From the NCBI GenBank assembly GCA_013373625.1, contig JABXHM010000011.1, forward strand, positions 1 through 64,000: a stretch of DNA of 64,000 nucleotides, in the 5' to 3' direction. The translations under genes were made by a program, and so were the position numbers. This DNA is from Alteromonadaceae bacterium (lineage in GTDB: Bacteria > Pseudomonadota > Gammaproteobacteria > Enterobacterales > Alteromonadaceae). Shown here piece after piece: positions 9,704 through 17,182 of the stretch (its first letter is position 1; each line of letters starts with the position of its first letter). The notes beneath the pieces are model-generated. The model had not been told where the DNA came from and ran no database searches. It saw only the letters and a list, made by a program, of their open reading frames with translations.

Positions 9704-10228
9704 ATGAATGCCAGTGCACTTCGTGATACGACAGCCGGCGGCGAGTTATTAAAGCGGTTTATGCATTCAGGGCTTATGTTATGTAAAACCCACTATGAAG
9801 TATTATTGGTGCTGTTAGCGGTTTGCCTTTATCAGCTATACGCATTCGCTGAACGCCATAAGGCAGATACGGTTTTTGCGCAACCTCAAAAAAGTGATTT
9901 TTATTTCGTCGATTTTCATGCCATAGACCCGGATAGCGATCAAAGATACCGCTATATTCCGATGAAAGTATTAGCAGTGCAGAACGATGGGATTGTGTTT
10001 AAAGCCGGAAATATTGGTCACACAACACCGGTATCACCCCGCCAGCATTTACAGTTCGATCATGCCCTCACATTGCGTAATTTTTATCGCGTTGACCCTG
10101 TTTTTGTCAGCCACCAGAAACTAGCCTCCCTGTATACCGCTGGTGATATTTACACGGTGCGTCGTCCCAACACGATTTATATTGACGGCTGGATAGCTAT
10201 TCACAAACACGAGCAATTCACCGAATAG
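9704..10228 (+). CDS. hypothetical single-pass membrane protein
   Basis: Not recognised. I choose the ATG at 9704 (174 residues) because AGGA lies eight bases upstream; an in-frame ATG at 9653 lacks a ribosome-binding site. The protein has a cytoplasmic N-terminus, one membrane helix (YEVLLVLLAVCLYQLYAFA, about residues 31-49) and an extracytoplasmic domain of about 120 residues rich in beta-prone and aromatic residues (SDFYFVDFHAIDPDSDQRY, then IYIDGWIAI). It follows the GGDEF gene by 111 bases and may share its transcript. No enzymatic motif is visible. Confidence 0.65.
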   Translation: MNASALRDTTAGGELLKRFMHSGLMLCKTHYEVLLVLLAVCLYQLYAFAERHKADTVFAQPQKSDFYFVDFHAIDPDSDQRYRYIPMKVLAVQNDGIVFKAGNIGHTTPVSPRQHLQFDHALTLRNFYRVDPVFVSHQKLASLYTAGDIYTVRRPNTIYIDGWIAIHKHEQFTE

Positions 10229-10286
10229 CCCCGCTTTTTACAAACCAACACGGCAGAACTAAAAGACTCGCTGTCATTGGCTGAGA

Positions 10287-10628
10287 TCAAGGCTGCTTGC
10301 TGGTTAATCGCCGTTTCCAATTTCCATTGTGGGCGGTCTGGCAAGCTTCTTCTGTATCGTAGCGAACATGCTTGCTGATATTTTTTAGTCTAATACCTGC
10401 TTGCTCAAGACGCTGTTGTATTAACCCATTTAAGTCAGTTGTGTCAGCACTGGCTAGTTGCTGCTCAGTGTTAAAAATACACCAGACTGAGATGGCGTCT
10501 GGAAACTGACTATAGTTAGCAAAATGTGTTAGCCACACAAATCCCGGATAGCGTTCAAGCGCAGTTTCGCACACGTCAGTGAGTGTCTCTCGCAATAAGT
10601 TGTCGAGTTTTTTGTCGGTTTTTCTCAT
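10287..10628 (-). CDS. conserved hypothetical protein (sometimes labelled Fis-like)
   Basis: A 113-residue soluble protein starting MRKTDKKLDNLLRETLTDVCE and containing GFVWLTHFANYSQFPDAISVWCIF and the C-terminal RYDTEEACQTAHNGNWKRRL. Proteins with this layout are conserved in Shewanella/Alteromonas relatives and have been given the label Fis family regulator, but I see no helix-turn-helix here, so I would not assign DNA binding. No membrane segment. It is convergent with the preceding gene and transcribed alone. Function unknown. Confidence 0.65.
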   Translation of the reverse strand: MRKTDKKLDNLLRETLTDVCETALERYPGFVWLTHFANYSQFPDAISVWCIFNTEQQLASADTTDLNGLIQQRLEQAGIRLKNISKHVRYDTEEACQTAHNGNWKRRLTSKQP

Positions 10629-10894
10629 ATTTCGCAGGCCTCAATCGTGTAGTGGCGAGATTACCCATTGTTAACCAACATAGCCATACCATGGGCGAGT
10701 TCATTCGCCGGCTGATAGCTGACATTAAAAGCCGTGACAGTGCAACATACTGCCTCATTAATCCGCCAATGTTTAAATCAACATGTATTATTAATTCAAT
10801 AACGTGTACGTTACGCTGATAAGCCCTAAAACGTTTAATGGCAACGCGACCTTTAGCGTCGCGATAAGTTGTAATAGTCATTGAGCAGGATCGG

Positions 10895-12094
10895 ATGCCG
10901 AGTTATATATTGAACAGTTCAAAATCCACACCACCGTTATTGCAAAACGCTGCGTTACCCAAGGGTCAGTCAGCTCTGCGAGCCGCTAATGAGCGCCGTA
11001 TTTTGTCGCTAATCAGGCACCACAAGTCGCTGCCCAAGTCCTCTATTGCCAAACAAACGGGCTTATCAGCTCAGGCTGCCACTGTCATCATTAATAAACT
11101 TGAGGAAGACGGATTAGTGCAGCGTGGTGCACCGCTCAAGGGTAATCGAGGCCAGCCATCGGTGCCCTTTTCGCTAAATCCCGATGGCGCATTTGGCATT
11201 GGGGTAAAAATCGGTCGGCGCAACATTAGCGTTACGCTTATCAATTTTACCGGGACAGTAGTGACCTCGTACAGTAAACAGTGGGAATATCCCTCGGTTG
11301 CCACTATGCGCACTTTTTTGAAACAGAGTATTGATCAAATAATCAGCCAGTTACCCTATGATCAGCAACAACGTATTAGCGGTATAGGCGTTGCAATGCC
11401 TTTTGAGCTGTGGCGCTGGAGTGCGCAAACCGGTGCTCCGGACACAGAACTATCAGCGTGGAAACTCATTGATATACAAGCAGAGGTTCAGCAGTTTTCC
11501 GATCTGCCGGTGTTTTTATGTAACGATGACACTGCGGCTTGCGCGGCTGAACTGTGGTTTGGTGCTCACAGCAACCTCACAGATTATCTTTATTGTTTTA
11601 TCGGTACCTTTATCGGCGGCGGACTCGTGCTCAACCGTCATTTGCATACTGGCCGAACCGGCAATGCTGGTGCTATTGGCTCGCTTCCTACTTTCAGCGG
11701 CACAACAAGTCAGCAACTCATTGAGCAATCTTCATTGTATTTGCTTGAACAACACCTTCGGAAAATGGCTATCGACACCCGGTTTTTGCATCATCAGCCG
11801 ATGCACTGGCCGAATGATTTGCCATTACTTGATGACTGGATAGCGCAAGTTACCGATGGTCTGGTGCATACAGCAGTTAGCGCTCAGGCGTTTTTAGATC
11901 TCGATGCGATAGTCATTGACGGCACTCTGCCAGAACACATAAAGCATCGTATTGTAAGCCAGTGCCAAACAAAACTGGCCACTGCCGACCTGCGCGGCTT
12001 GTGCCCCATAGCAGTCCACGCAGGTTCAGTAGGACCAGGCGCCCAAGCTCTGGGCAGTGCAAATTTACCGTTACTCGCGCTTTATGGGATCTGA
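10895..12094 (+). CDS. ROK-family transcriptional regulator
   Basis: A 399-residue sugar-responsive regulator of the NagC/XylR type. Residues about 25-90 are a winged helix (RRILSLIRHHKSLPKSSIAKQTGLSAQAATVIINKLEEDGLVQ); residues about 95-395 are the ROK sugar-binding domain (GIGVKIGRRNISVTLINFTG, GIGVAMPFELWRW, NDDTAACAAELWFG, GTFIGGGLVL). The zinc cluster CxCGxxGC of kinase-type ROK proteins is absent, as in many pure regulators, so kinase activity is unlikely. It is directly upstream of a PfkB sugar kinase gene on the same strand, with an AT-rich inverted repeat between them, suggesting that it controls that kinase. Confidence 0.9.
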   Translation: MPSYILNSSKSTPPLLQNAALPKGQSALRAANERRILSLIRHHKSLPKSSIAKQTGLSAQAATVIINKLEEDGLVQRGAPLKGNRGQPSVPFSLNPDGAFGIGVKIGRRNISVTLINFTGTVVTSYSKQWEYPSVATMRTFLKQSIDQIISQLPYDQQQRISGIGVAMPFELWRWSAQTGAPDTELSAWKLIDIQAEVQQFSDLPVFLCNDDTAACAAELWFGAHSNLTDYLYCFIGTFIGGGLVLNRHLHTGRTGNAGAIGSLPTFSGTTSQQLIEQSSLYLLEQHLRKMAIDTRFLHHQPMHWPNDLPLLDDWIAQVTDGLVHTAVSAQAFLDLDAIVIDGTLPEHIKHRIVSQCQTKLATADLRGLCPIAVHAGSVGPGAQALGSANLPLLALYGI

Positions 12095-12108
12095 GTAACC
12101 ATAAAATA

Positions 12109-12131
12109 TTAAATAAACTTTGTTGATTTAA
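12109..12131 (+). promoter_or_regulatory. candidate ROK operator upstream of sugar kinase
   Basis: TTAAATAAA (12109-12117) and TTGATTTAA (12123-12131) form a 23-base interrupted palindrome, eight of nine positions matching, spacer CTTTG. AT-rich 20-25 bp palindromes are typical NagC/Mlc-type sites. It lies about 120 bases before the kinase start. Binding by the adjacent ROK protein is inference. Confidence 0.5.
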
Positions 12132-12252
12132 TTTATACACTACACTAAATTGCGCTTATTGAAGTTTTGGTTAGCTCAGTATATTCACATTAAAATACGT
12201 TACATTTACACATCGCTAGCCATTGAATCGTGAACAATATCGGAGGCGAATA

Positions 12253-13215
12253 ATGCAAGTTTTGTGTATGGGTGAAGCGCTAATCGACATGCTGTCTAAC
12301 CGGGGACAGCCTGGCATTGATGATAACAACGAAAGTTTTCGAAAATTTGCGGGCGGAGCGCCGGCCAATGTGGCCGTTGCGATCGCCAAACTCGGAGGCA
12401 ACAGTGCGTTGCTGGGCAAGTTAGGGAATGATCAGTTCGGCCACTACCTCATGAAAACGCTCTCAAGTTTTGGCGTGGCGACAACATTTACCGCTTACTC
12501 CGAGACAGGTAAAACCGCCCTTGCCTTTGTAGGGTTAGACAGTGACGGCGAGCGCTCTTTCGAATTTTATATCGACAACGCAGCACATACTGATTTGCAC
12601 CCAGAGGATTTAGTTCCGGCGCTGTTTGACGCACCTCGGATTGTGAGTTTTTGCTCCGGCTCGGTATGCCTGCCAGGCCTGCGCGCAGTAACCGCTGAAG
12701 CAATACCCAAGTTTAAAGCAGCAGGCAGTGTGTTAACCCTCGATATTAACCTGCGCCCTGCATTTTGGGATGATCCAGCCCTTGCACCCACAACAATTGA
12801 TGACATTGCTTCACAGGTCGACATCATCAAAGCCAGCAAAGAAGAAATGCTAGAGCTCTACGGCGAAGCTGAAGCAGACGTCAAAGTGGCACACTGGCTC
12901 AGTCAGGGAGTGTCGCTAGTACTGATTACCAATGGCGCCGCTCCGATAGCCTACTACAGTAACGAGGCAACTGGCAGTTTTGCCAGTCCAAAGGATGTAA
13001 AAGCTGTGGATACCACCGCCGCAGGCGATGCCTTTGTTGGCGGGTTTTTGTTTCAACTCGCCGCGCAAATAAATCACCGGAACGAACTGACAAACTGGTT
13101 AGCTAACCAGAATGAACTCCTGCGTGCTTTGCGCTTCGCCTCAGCATGCGGCGCACATGCAGTGTCACATTACGGTGCATTTGACGCATTACCCACCGCA
13201 AAGGATATTCAATAA
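12253..13215 (+). CDS. PfkB-family carbohydrate kinase, probable fructokinase
   Basis: Cytoplasmic ribokinase-fold enzyme (320 residues) that phosphorylates a sugar with ATP. Start is the ATG at 12253, preceded by GGAGG; the longer frame from 12223 adds an unlikely basic tail. Signatures: GEALIDML at the N-terminus, FRKFAGGAPANVAVAIAKLGG (PfkB signature 1, about 31-51), and the catalytic anion-hole motif VDTTAAGDAFVGGFLFQL, where DTxGAGD has Ala for the first Gly. That variant occurs in fructokinase-like members. It follows the ROK regulator gene, which supports a role in catabolism of one hexose; the sugar is not proven. Confidence 0.88.
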   Translation: MQVLCMGEALIDMLSNRGQPGIDDNNESFRKFAGGAPANVAVAIAKLGGNSALLGKLGNDQFGHYLMKTLSSFGVATTFTAYSETGKTALAFVGLDSDGERSFEFYIDNAAHTDLHPEDLVPALFDAPRIVSFCSGSVCLPGLRAVTAEAIPKFKAAGSVLTLDINLRPAFWDDPALAPTTIDDIASQVDIIKASKEEMLELYGEAEADVKVAHWLSQGVSLVLITNGAAPIAYYSNEATGSFASPKDVKAVDTTAAGDAFVGGFLFQLAAQINHRNELTNWLANQNELLRALRFASACGAHAVSHYGAFDALPTAKDIQ

Positions 13216-13231
13216 TATCTGACACACTGTC

Positions 13232-13256
13232 GGCGCTCCCCTCTAAAGGTGGCGCC
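13232..13256. terminator. possible hairpin between convergent genes
   Basis: GGCGC (13232-13236) and GCGCC (13252-13256) can pair, with partial pairing inside. It lies between the sugar kinase and adenylate cyclase stop codons. No T-run, so only a weak candidate. Confidence 0.3.
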
Positions 13257-13279
13257 AACTCATTTCCTGCTACCGTTGT

Positions 13280-15259
13280 TTACCAATAATTGAGCAGTTC
13301 AAAGTCATATTCTGTGGTATCGACAAATGCCTGATAAATTCTTTTGCGTTGCATACCGTCAGGTACAAATACATAGCATGGCGGGCGTGGAAAGACCTCT
13401 TGCAGTTCAAACCATAGATTGTCGATAGCCTCTTTACCCGGCACCAGGAATGTTTCCCCCCAGGACGTGGAATACACTACCGTAATCTCTTCAACTGTTT
13501 GCTTTATCCGCATAGTGGTAAAATTAGCGACCACCAGGCAGGCCTTAATATAAGCAGGTTCAAGTAAGTTTTGCCGGGGCACGGCGTTGACACGTACTGG
13601 CGGAAAAATATCGGTAAAGTGTTTTATAAGCGACTTTAAATCATTTTCGACTACCGGCTCAGTATCATAATCGAGTAACACTTTTGTATCGGTATTGACG
13701 ACTCTGTTGCAGACACACCACAACATCAAACCCACTGGTGATTCGGCTACATATACCCGGCTTTTGTCCTGCGCTTTACCCTGTTTACCTAACAGATTGC
13801 CGTCGTAGGCGGCCCAGACCGGTTGGCCGTTTTTCAATTTATGTTGTTTAACGGTAATCACCGGACAATTTACTTTATCGTCAAAGCCGATACGCAAAAA
13901 GTCCAGTTTGTGCTCTTTTTTAGCATAATAGGCTTCAAGTCGTCGGCCCAGTACCGTCATGTCTTCCTTACTCACCGACTGCCTGCCCATTTTTAATTGC
14001 GCCGACATTCGCCGATAACACTGGATCAAAAATCGATGAATACGACGACTCAGTTGCACTAACTCACTGAACGTCCAGTTATCAGCATTGTCGAGGTGAC
14101 GCAGTTGACTGCGGTTCCAGCCCCAACGTTTTACATAGCCGGCAATAATAAGACGTTTAAAGTTAACTTCATTTTCTTCGACCGGCTGACTAAGCTTACA
14201 GCCACATTTGATATATAAACATTGCTGCAAAAGCGAGACGACGTCAGGTTGCCGGGCAGACTCATAGTGAGCAATAAGCTGGTCAAACATTAACGCATAG
14301 GGATCGATATTGGCGACATTACCCGGTGCTTCATCACCATGATGAACATGTTGTTTGAGAAGATTACATAGCGGTTGCTCATGCTCAAGATTGTCAAGGA
14401 ACACCTCAAGCTTGGCCATTTTTAACACCGACTTAAAAGGCGAGTCCATGGCTTTTCCTAATTGCCAGATCGCAGCGCCAAACAGCTCGTTAACGTCCAG
14501 CTTTTCGAGATGACCCAAATCCATAAACCAGTCGAGATCAGGAGAACCGCCTGCTTCAAGTTGATTGAGCAGCGCGTAATATTGTTTTTCTGTTGTACTA
14601 TCTGGCGTGAGCCACCAAAAAGGCGCCTTACCGGCAACCACAATGTTGGTAGTATAGAATTCGGCCTTTAAAAAGACGGCTTGCGCCGAGCCTGCACTTT
14701 CACCTTCAGCGACACCAAAGTCGTTATTTTTAACCTTATCGATGTCAGACAAAAAGAAGTGAACTTCAATATCAAAATTGTTCTGAGCCCACTGCTCTAT
14801 TGCCGAAAGCTTGTCTTGCATTTTCTGCATCGATGCCGGCGTGAGTTTATTACCGTCCACACATACCCAGTAATCAAAGTCAGACTTATCTGACTGAGCT
14901 ATGGTGCCGACACTCCCCATCAATACCAGCGCATCAATAGCACGTTGTCGAGGCCAAATGGCTTTAAGATCTTCCAGCAACGCTATTTGTTCAGGGAATA
15001 TTGCTGAAATAGCCTGCTTAACTTCCTCACGCAATGAATAGTTATTCAGGCCAAAACAAGCATCACCTTTAGCCTCTACAAAACCGGGCAGATCCGGGTG
15101 ATTAATATGCAGCAAAAAAGGTAACACATGAAACAACGGCCGATGTTCTTCCGGTAACAATACCAAAGCTCTTTCTATTCTGGCTTTGTTGTAACGCAAA
15201 ACCCGCAGCAAGCGGATTGTTAGATTTTGCTTAACCGTTCGCGGTTGTTGTGAACTCAT
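13280..15259 (-). CDS. class I adenylate cyclase, short paralogue
   Basis: Converts ATP to cAMP in the cytoplasm. The start at 15259 (MSSQQPRTVK, 659 residues) is preferred to the in-frame site at 15325. The catalytic nucleotidyltransferase half is clear: LVLMGSVGTIAQSDKSDFDYW has the Gly115-Ser116 and Asp127-x-Asp129 metal ligands in the spacing seen in E. coli CyaA, then EVHFFLSDIDKVKNNDFG and GSAQAVFLKAEFYTTNIVVAGK match the enterobacterial enzyme. The protein is about 190 residues shorter than E. coli CyaA (848), mostly in the C-terminal regulatory part, although an STSWGETFLV segment remains. The genome probably has a full-length cyaA elsewhere. It lies 143 bases after an NTF2-like gene with no clear terminator between. 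Confidence 0.85.
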   Translation of the reverse strand: MSSQQPRTVKQNLTIRLLRVLRYNKARIERALVLLPEEHRPLFHVLPFLLHINHPDLPGFVEAKGDACFGLNNYSLREEVKQAISAIFPEQIALLEDLKAIWPRQRAIDALVLMGSVGTIAQSDKSDFDYWVCVDGNKLTPASMQKMQDKLSAIEQWAQNNFDIEVHFFLSDIDKVKNNDFGVAEGESAGSAQAVFLKAEFYTTNIVVAGKAPFWWLTPDSTTEKQYYALLNQLEAGGSPDLDWFMDLGHLEKLDVNELFGAAIWQLGKAMDSPFKSVLKMAKLEVFLDNLEHEQPLCNLLKQHVHHGDEAPGNVANIDPYALMFDQLIAHYESARQPDVVSLLQQCLYIKCGCKLSQPVEENEVNFKRLIIAGYVKRWGWNRSQLRHLDNADNWTFSELVQLSRRIHRFLIQCYRRMSAQLKMGRQSVSKEDMTVLGRRLEAYYAKKEHKLDFLRIGFDDKVNCPVITVKQHKLKNGQPVWAAYDGNLLGKQGKAQDKSRVYVAESPVGLMLWCVCNRVVNTDTKVLLDYDTEPVVENDLKSLIKHFTDIFPPVRVNAVPRQNLLEPAYIKACLVVANFTTMRIKQTVEEITVVYSTSWGETFLVPGKEAIDNLWFELQEVFPRPPCYVFVPDGMQRKRIYQAFVDTTEYDFELLNYW

Positions 15260-15402
15260 TTCACCACTGTTCCTAAAAGACTCGTTACAGAATAGCTGCT
15301 TTCCTGCCAATCTGCCTAGCACCAATTTAAGTTTGCCGTGCTTTTTCTACACGCTTAACAGGCGACCGAGTGTAAACCATAGCATGATGAAACTGAAACT
15401 CG

Positions 15403-15795
15403 TTAGGCAAAGTCCAACAAGTCAGTGCCAAAGAAATTATCGATAATACAACGCCATTGATCATCGGCTTGTTTCTGCATCACATACACTGCCCGCTTGC
15501 CCTCACACGGCATGGCATTGGGCGTGTTTTTAGGTACCAGGTACAACTTGGCAATAACCAGGGCAACATCACCGGCCTCAATAACAATTTCATCGCCCGT
15601 GGTCACCAGCTGCTCTGGCATGAACCGTTGCTGAAAGTGTTGTAAGGCGGCAACGCAATCGTGCTGAACTGAGCCAGTTAATGGTGTCGACACCACTTTT
15701 GCCTGCTCACCATAACAATCGGCAAGTGCATTCAGATCGTCACAGTTGACTGCATTATGGATACGTTTTAGTACATAGGATATGGAGTCATTCAT
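15403..15795 (-). CDS. NTF2-like / SnoaL-like domain protein
   Basis: A 130-residue soluble cone-fold protein: the N-terminal helix pair (SYVLKRIHNAVNCDDLNALADCYGEQAKVV) and the strands DEIVIEAGDVALVIAKLYLV and WRCIIDNFFGT match DUF4440/SnoaL_3-type NTF2-like domains, which can be small enzymes or ligand-binding modules. Function unknown. The gene is remarkable for its upstream region: a promoter, a leader peptide rich in Ile/Val/Leu and a terminator end 37 bases before its ATG, so it appears to be attenuator-controlled. The adenylate cyclase gene follows on the same strand. Confidence 0.75.
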   Translation of the reverse strand: MNDSISYVLKRIHNAVNCDDLNALADCYGEQAKVVSTPLTGSVQHDCVAALQHFQQRFMPEQLVTTGDEIVIEAGDVALVIAKLYLVPKNTPNAMPCEGKRAVYVMQKQADDQWRCIIDNFFGTDLLDFA

Positions 15796-15831
15796 AGCTG
15801 TCGTCTCTTTATTTCACCACCACGACAAGCC

Positions 15832-15860
15832 AAAAAAAACCCGCCTTGGCGGCGGGTTTT
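15832..15860 (-). terminator. attenuator terminator with competing antiterminator
   Basis: Read on the minus strand, CCCGCC (15856-15851) pairs with GGCGGG (15845-15840) across a 5-base loop and is followed by a run of eight T. A second GGCGGG, at 15895-15890 at the end of the leader ORF, is also complementary to the same CCCGCC and would form an antiterminator. The terminator has no other upstream gene to serve on either strand. Confidence 0.8.
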
Positions 15861-15881
15861 AGTGATTCTTTTAATTACGCA

Positions 15882-15962
15882 CTAACCTTCCCGCCTATTC
15901 CGTAGAATAACGAGAATAATAATATTAACTAACAAAGCGATTGGTGCTGTGTGGTTAAACAT
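15882..15962 (-). CDS. branched-chain amino-acid leader peptide (ilv-like attenuator)
   Basis: A 26-codon ORF whose middle reads LLVNIIILVIL: ten of eleven consecutive residues are Leu, Ile or Val. It ends RNRREG-stop, and the stop codon is 22 bases before the 5' side of a T-run terminator. An in-frame ATG at 15977 would make it 31 residues; an in-frame stop lies just above that. No clear Shine-Dalgarno sequence precedes either start, which is the main weakness. Known ilv leader peptides use the same design: a ribosome stalled on Ile/Val/Leu codons leaves the GGCGGG near the ORF end free to pair with CCCGCC, preventing termination. The following genes here are NTF2-like and adenylate cyclase, not ilv genes. 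Confidence 0.6.
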   Translation of the reverse strand: MFNHTAPIALLVNIIILVILRNRREG

Positions 15963-15993
15963 ATCAGTGTTGTGCATTGATTAAGATAAGCTG

Positions 15994-16022
15994 ATTATTG
16001 AGTGCATACGAATAAAAGTCAA
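15994..16022 (-). promoter_or_regulatory. sigma70-type promoter of the leader peptide
   Basis: On the minus strand TTGACT (16022-16017) and AATAAT (15999-15994) are separated by 17 bases. Transcription would begin near 15987, ten to twenty-five bases before the leader peptide start codons. Confidence 0.6.
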
Positions 16023-16194
16023 CGGTTAAATATTCACCTTTCAGGTAACTTTGTGTATATGTGTTTTGCGCATTACCCTTAATAACTCGATAAAAAATAA
16101 CTCAATAAAAACCAGACCTGTTTAAGTTTTATTATTGCTACACACATGACTCTGAGTAAAATGAGTAAATTACATACGAAGAAGGGAAGCTAAT

Positions 16195-16440
16195 ATGGGC
16201 TCCGATACAGATGTACGAGATAAACTGGCACTTGAGCGCACTCGCCTGGCGAATGAACGGACTTTTTTAGCTTACATTCGTACTGGTTTATCGCTGCTCG
16301 GTGCAGCGGCTGTGCTGTTCCAGTTTTTTTCATCCATTAATGCGTACCTTGCAATCGCATGGGTTCTGGTCGCGCTGGGTGCGGCAGTACTCGTTGTTGG
16401 CGTATTTCGGTTTAAGCGTGTTAATGCTCAACTGAAATAA
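16195..16440 (+). CDS. DUF202 (YidH-like) inner-membrane protein
   Basis: An 81-residue two-helix membrane protein. The DUF202 signature LALERTRLANERTFLAYIRTGLSLLGAA spans residues 12-39, followed by the second hydrophobic helix AWVLVALGAAVLVVGVFRF. Family members are small inner-membrane proteins of unknown function. The ATG at 16195 has GAAGGGAAG upstream. Single gene, convergent with the acetyltransferase. Confidence 0.88.
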   Translation: MGSDTDVRDKLALERTRLANERTFLAYIRTGLSLLGAAAVLFQFFSSINAYLAIAWVLVALGAAVLVVGVFRFKRVNAQLK

Positions 16441-16441
16441 C

Positions 16442-16513
16442 ACATAATCGTGTTGCCTTCACTGCCCTGAATGTCGATATAGGCACATGGCCACAACGAG
16501 ACAACGATTATGT
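16442..16513. repeat. long inverted repeat between convergent genes
   Basis: ACATAATCGT (16442-16451) and ACGATTATGT (16504-16513) are perfect 10-base arms, with additional short complementarity (GTTG/CAAC) inside. It sits between the stop codons of the DUF202 gene and the acetyltransferase gene and may end both transcripts. Confidence 0.6.
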
Positions 16514-16526
16514 TGAGTTTCCGGCG

Positions 16527-17081
16527 TTATGGCGCAGGTTTTACCGCTTTACATGGACTGCCTACGGCAATCATTCCTGGTGCAATATCCTTCGTTACAA
16601 CACTCCCTGCGCCGATCACGCAGCCGTCACCAATAGTCACGCCAGCCAATACGGTTACGTTTCCGCCAATCCACACATCGTTACCAATGGTAATAGGCTC
16701 TGCAAAGCCAATATGCTCAGCCCGTTCCTCAGCGTTAAGCGGATGATGTGCGGTGTAAAATGACGTATTAGGGCCAATGAAAACACGACTGCCAATAGTC
16801 ACCGGACAACAATCCAGTACCGTCCAGTTAAAATTGATAAAGACATCGCTACCCATCTTTATATTCAAACCGTAGTCGATTCTAATCGGCTTTTCGACAT
16901 GGATGTTCTCACCCATCTCACCCAAAAGGGCTCTGAGATAATCGGTACGCTGCGAGACATCACGGGGGCCAAGCGCATTAATTTTGTCGGTAAGGTCACG
17001 GGCTTTGTAACGGGTTTCGACCAGATCGGGATCGTTGATCCAGTACTTCTCGCCGGCCATCATTTTTTGATACGCATTCAC
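16527..17081 (-). CDS. sugar O-acetyltransferase (Maa/LacA type)
   Basis: A 184-residue trimeric left-handed beta-helix acetyltransferase using acetyl-CoA. An N-terminal maltose-acetyltransferase domain (MAGEKYWINDPDLVETRYKA) is followed by hexapeptide repeats from about residue 60, including MGSDVFINFNWTVLDCCPVTIG and GNDVWIGGNVTVLAGVTIGDG. The catalytic His lies in SFYTAHHPLNAEER. The start is a GTG at 17081 with GGAG eight bases upstream. Likely acetylates a mono- or oligosaccharide; the acceptor is unknown. Single gene. Confidence 0.92.
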   Translation of the reverse strand: MNAYQKMMAGEKYWINDPDLVETRYKARDLTDKINALGPRDVSQRTDYLRALLGEMGENIHVEKPIRIDYGLNIKMGSDVFINFNWTVLDCCPVTIGSRVFIGPNTSFYTAHHPLNAEERAEHIGFAEPITIGNDVWIGGNVTVLAGVTIGDGCVIGAGSVVTKDIAPGMIAVGSPCKAVKPAP

Positions 17082-17182
17082 TATTTTTACTCCGTTACTG
17101 TCAGTAGTACTCTATAGTACTATTTTTCGAACTTTCCAGCAGACTTCGTTGTGCTGATGGTTATGCTGTGCGTCGAATTGTA

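Noticed and set aside
10576..10881. Minus-strand ORF of 101 codons opposite the start of the ROK gene region
   Set aside because: It overlaps the better supported 10287-10628 gene, has no ribosome-binding site and shows no family resemblance.
11391..11843. Plus-strand ORF of 150 codons inside the ROK gene
   Set aside because: It lies in a different frame of a clear ROK coding sequence and contains no recognisable domain.
12253..13215. Ala for Gly in the DTxGAGD motif of the sugar kinase as an inactivating change
   Set aside because: The Asp base and the GD of the anion hole remain, and this DTTAAGD form occurs in fructokinase-like enzymes, so it is not evidence of decay.
15832..15860. Ordinary terminator of a plus-strand gene
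   Set aside because: There is no plus-strand gene upstream, since the gene on the left runs on the minus strand; the longer T-run is on the minus strand and fits the attenuator.
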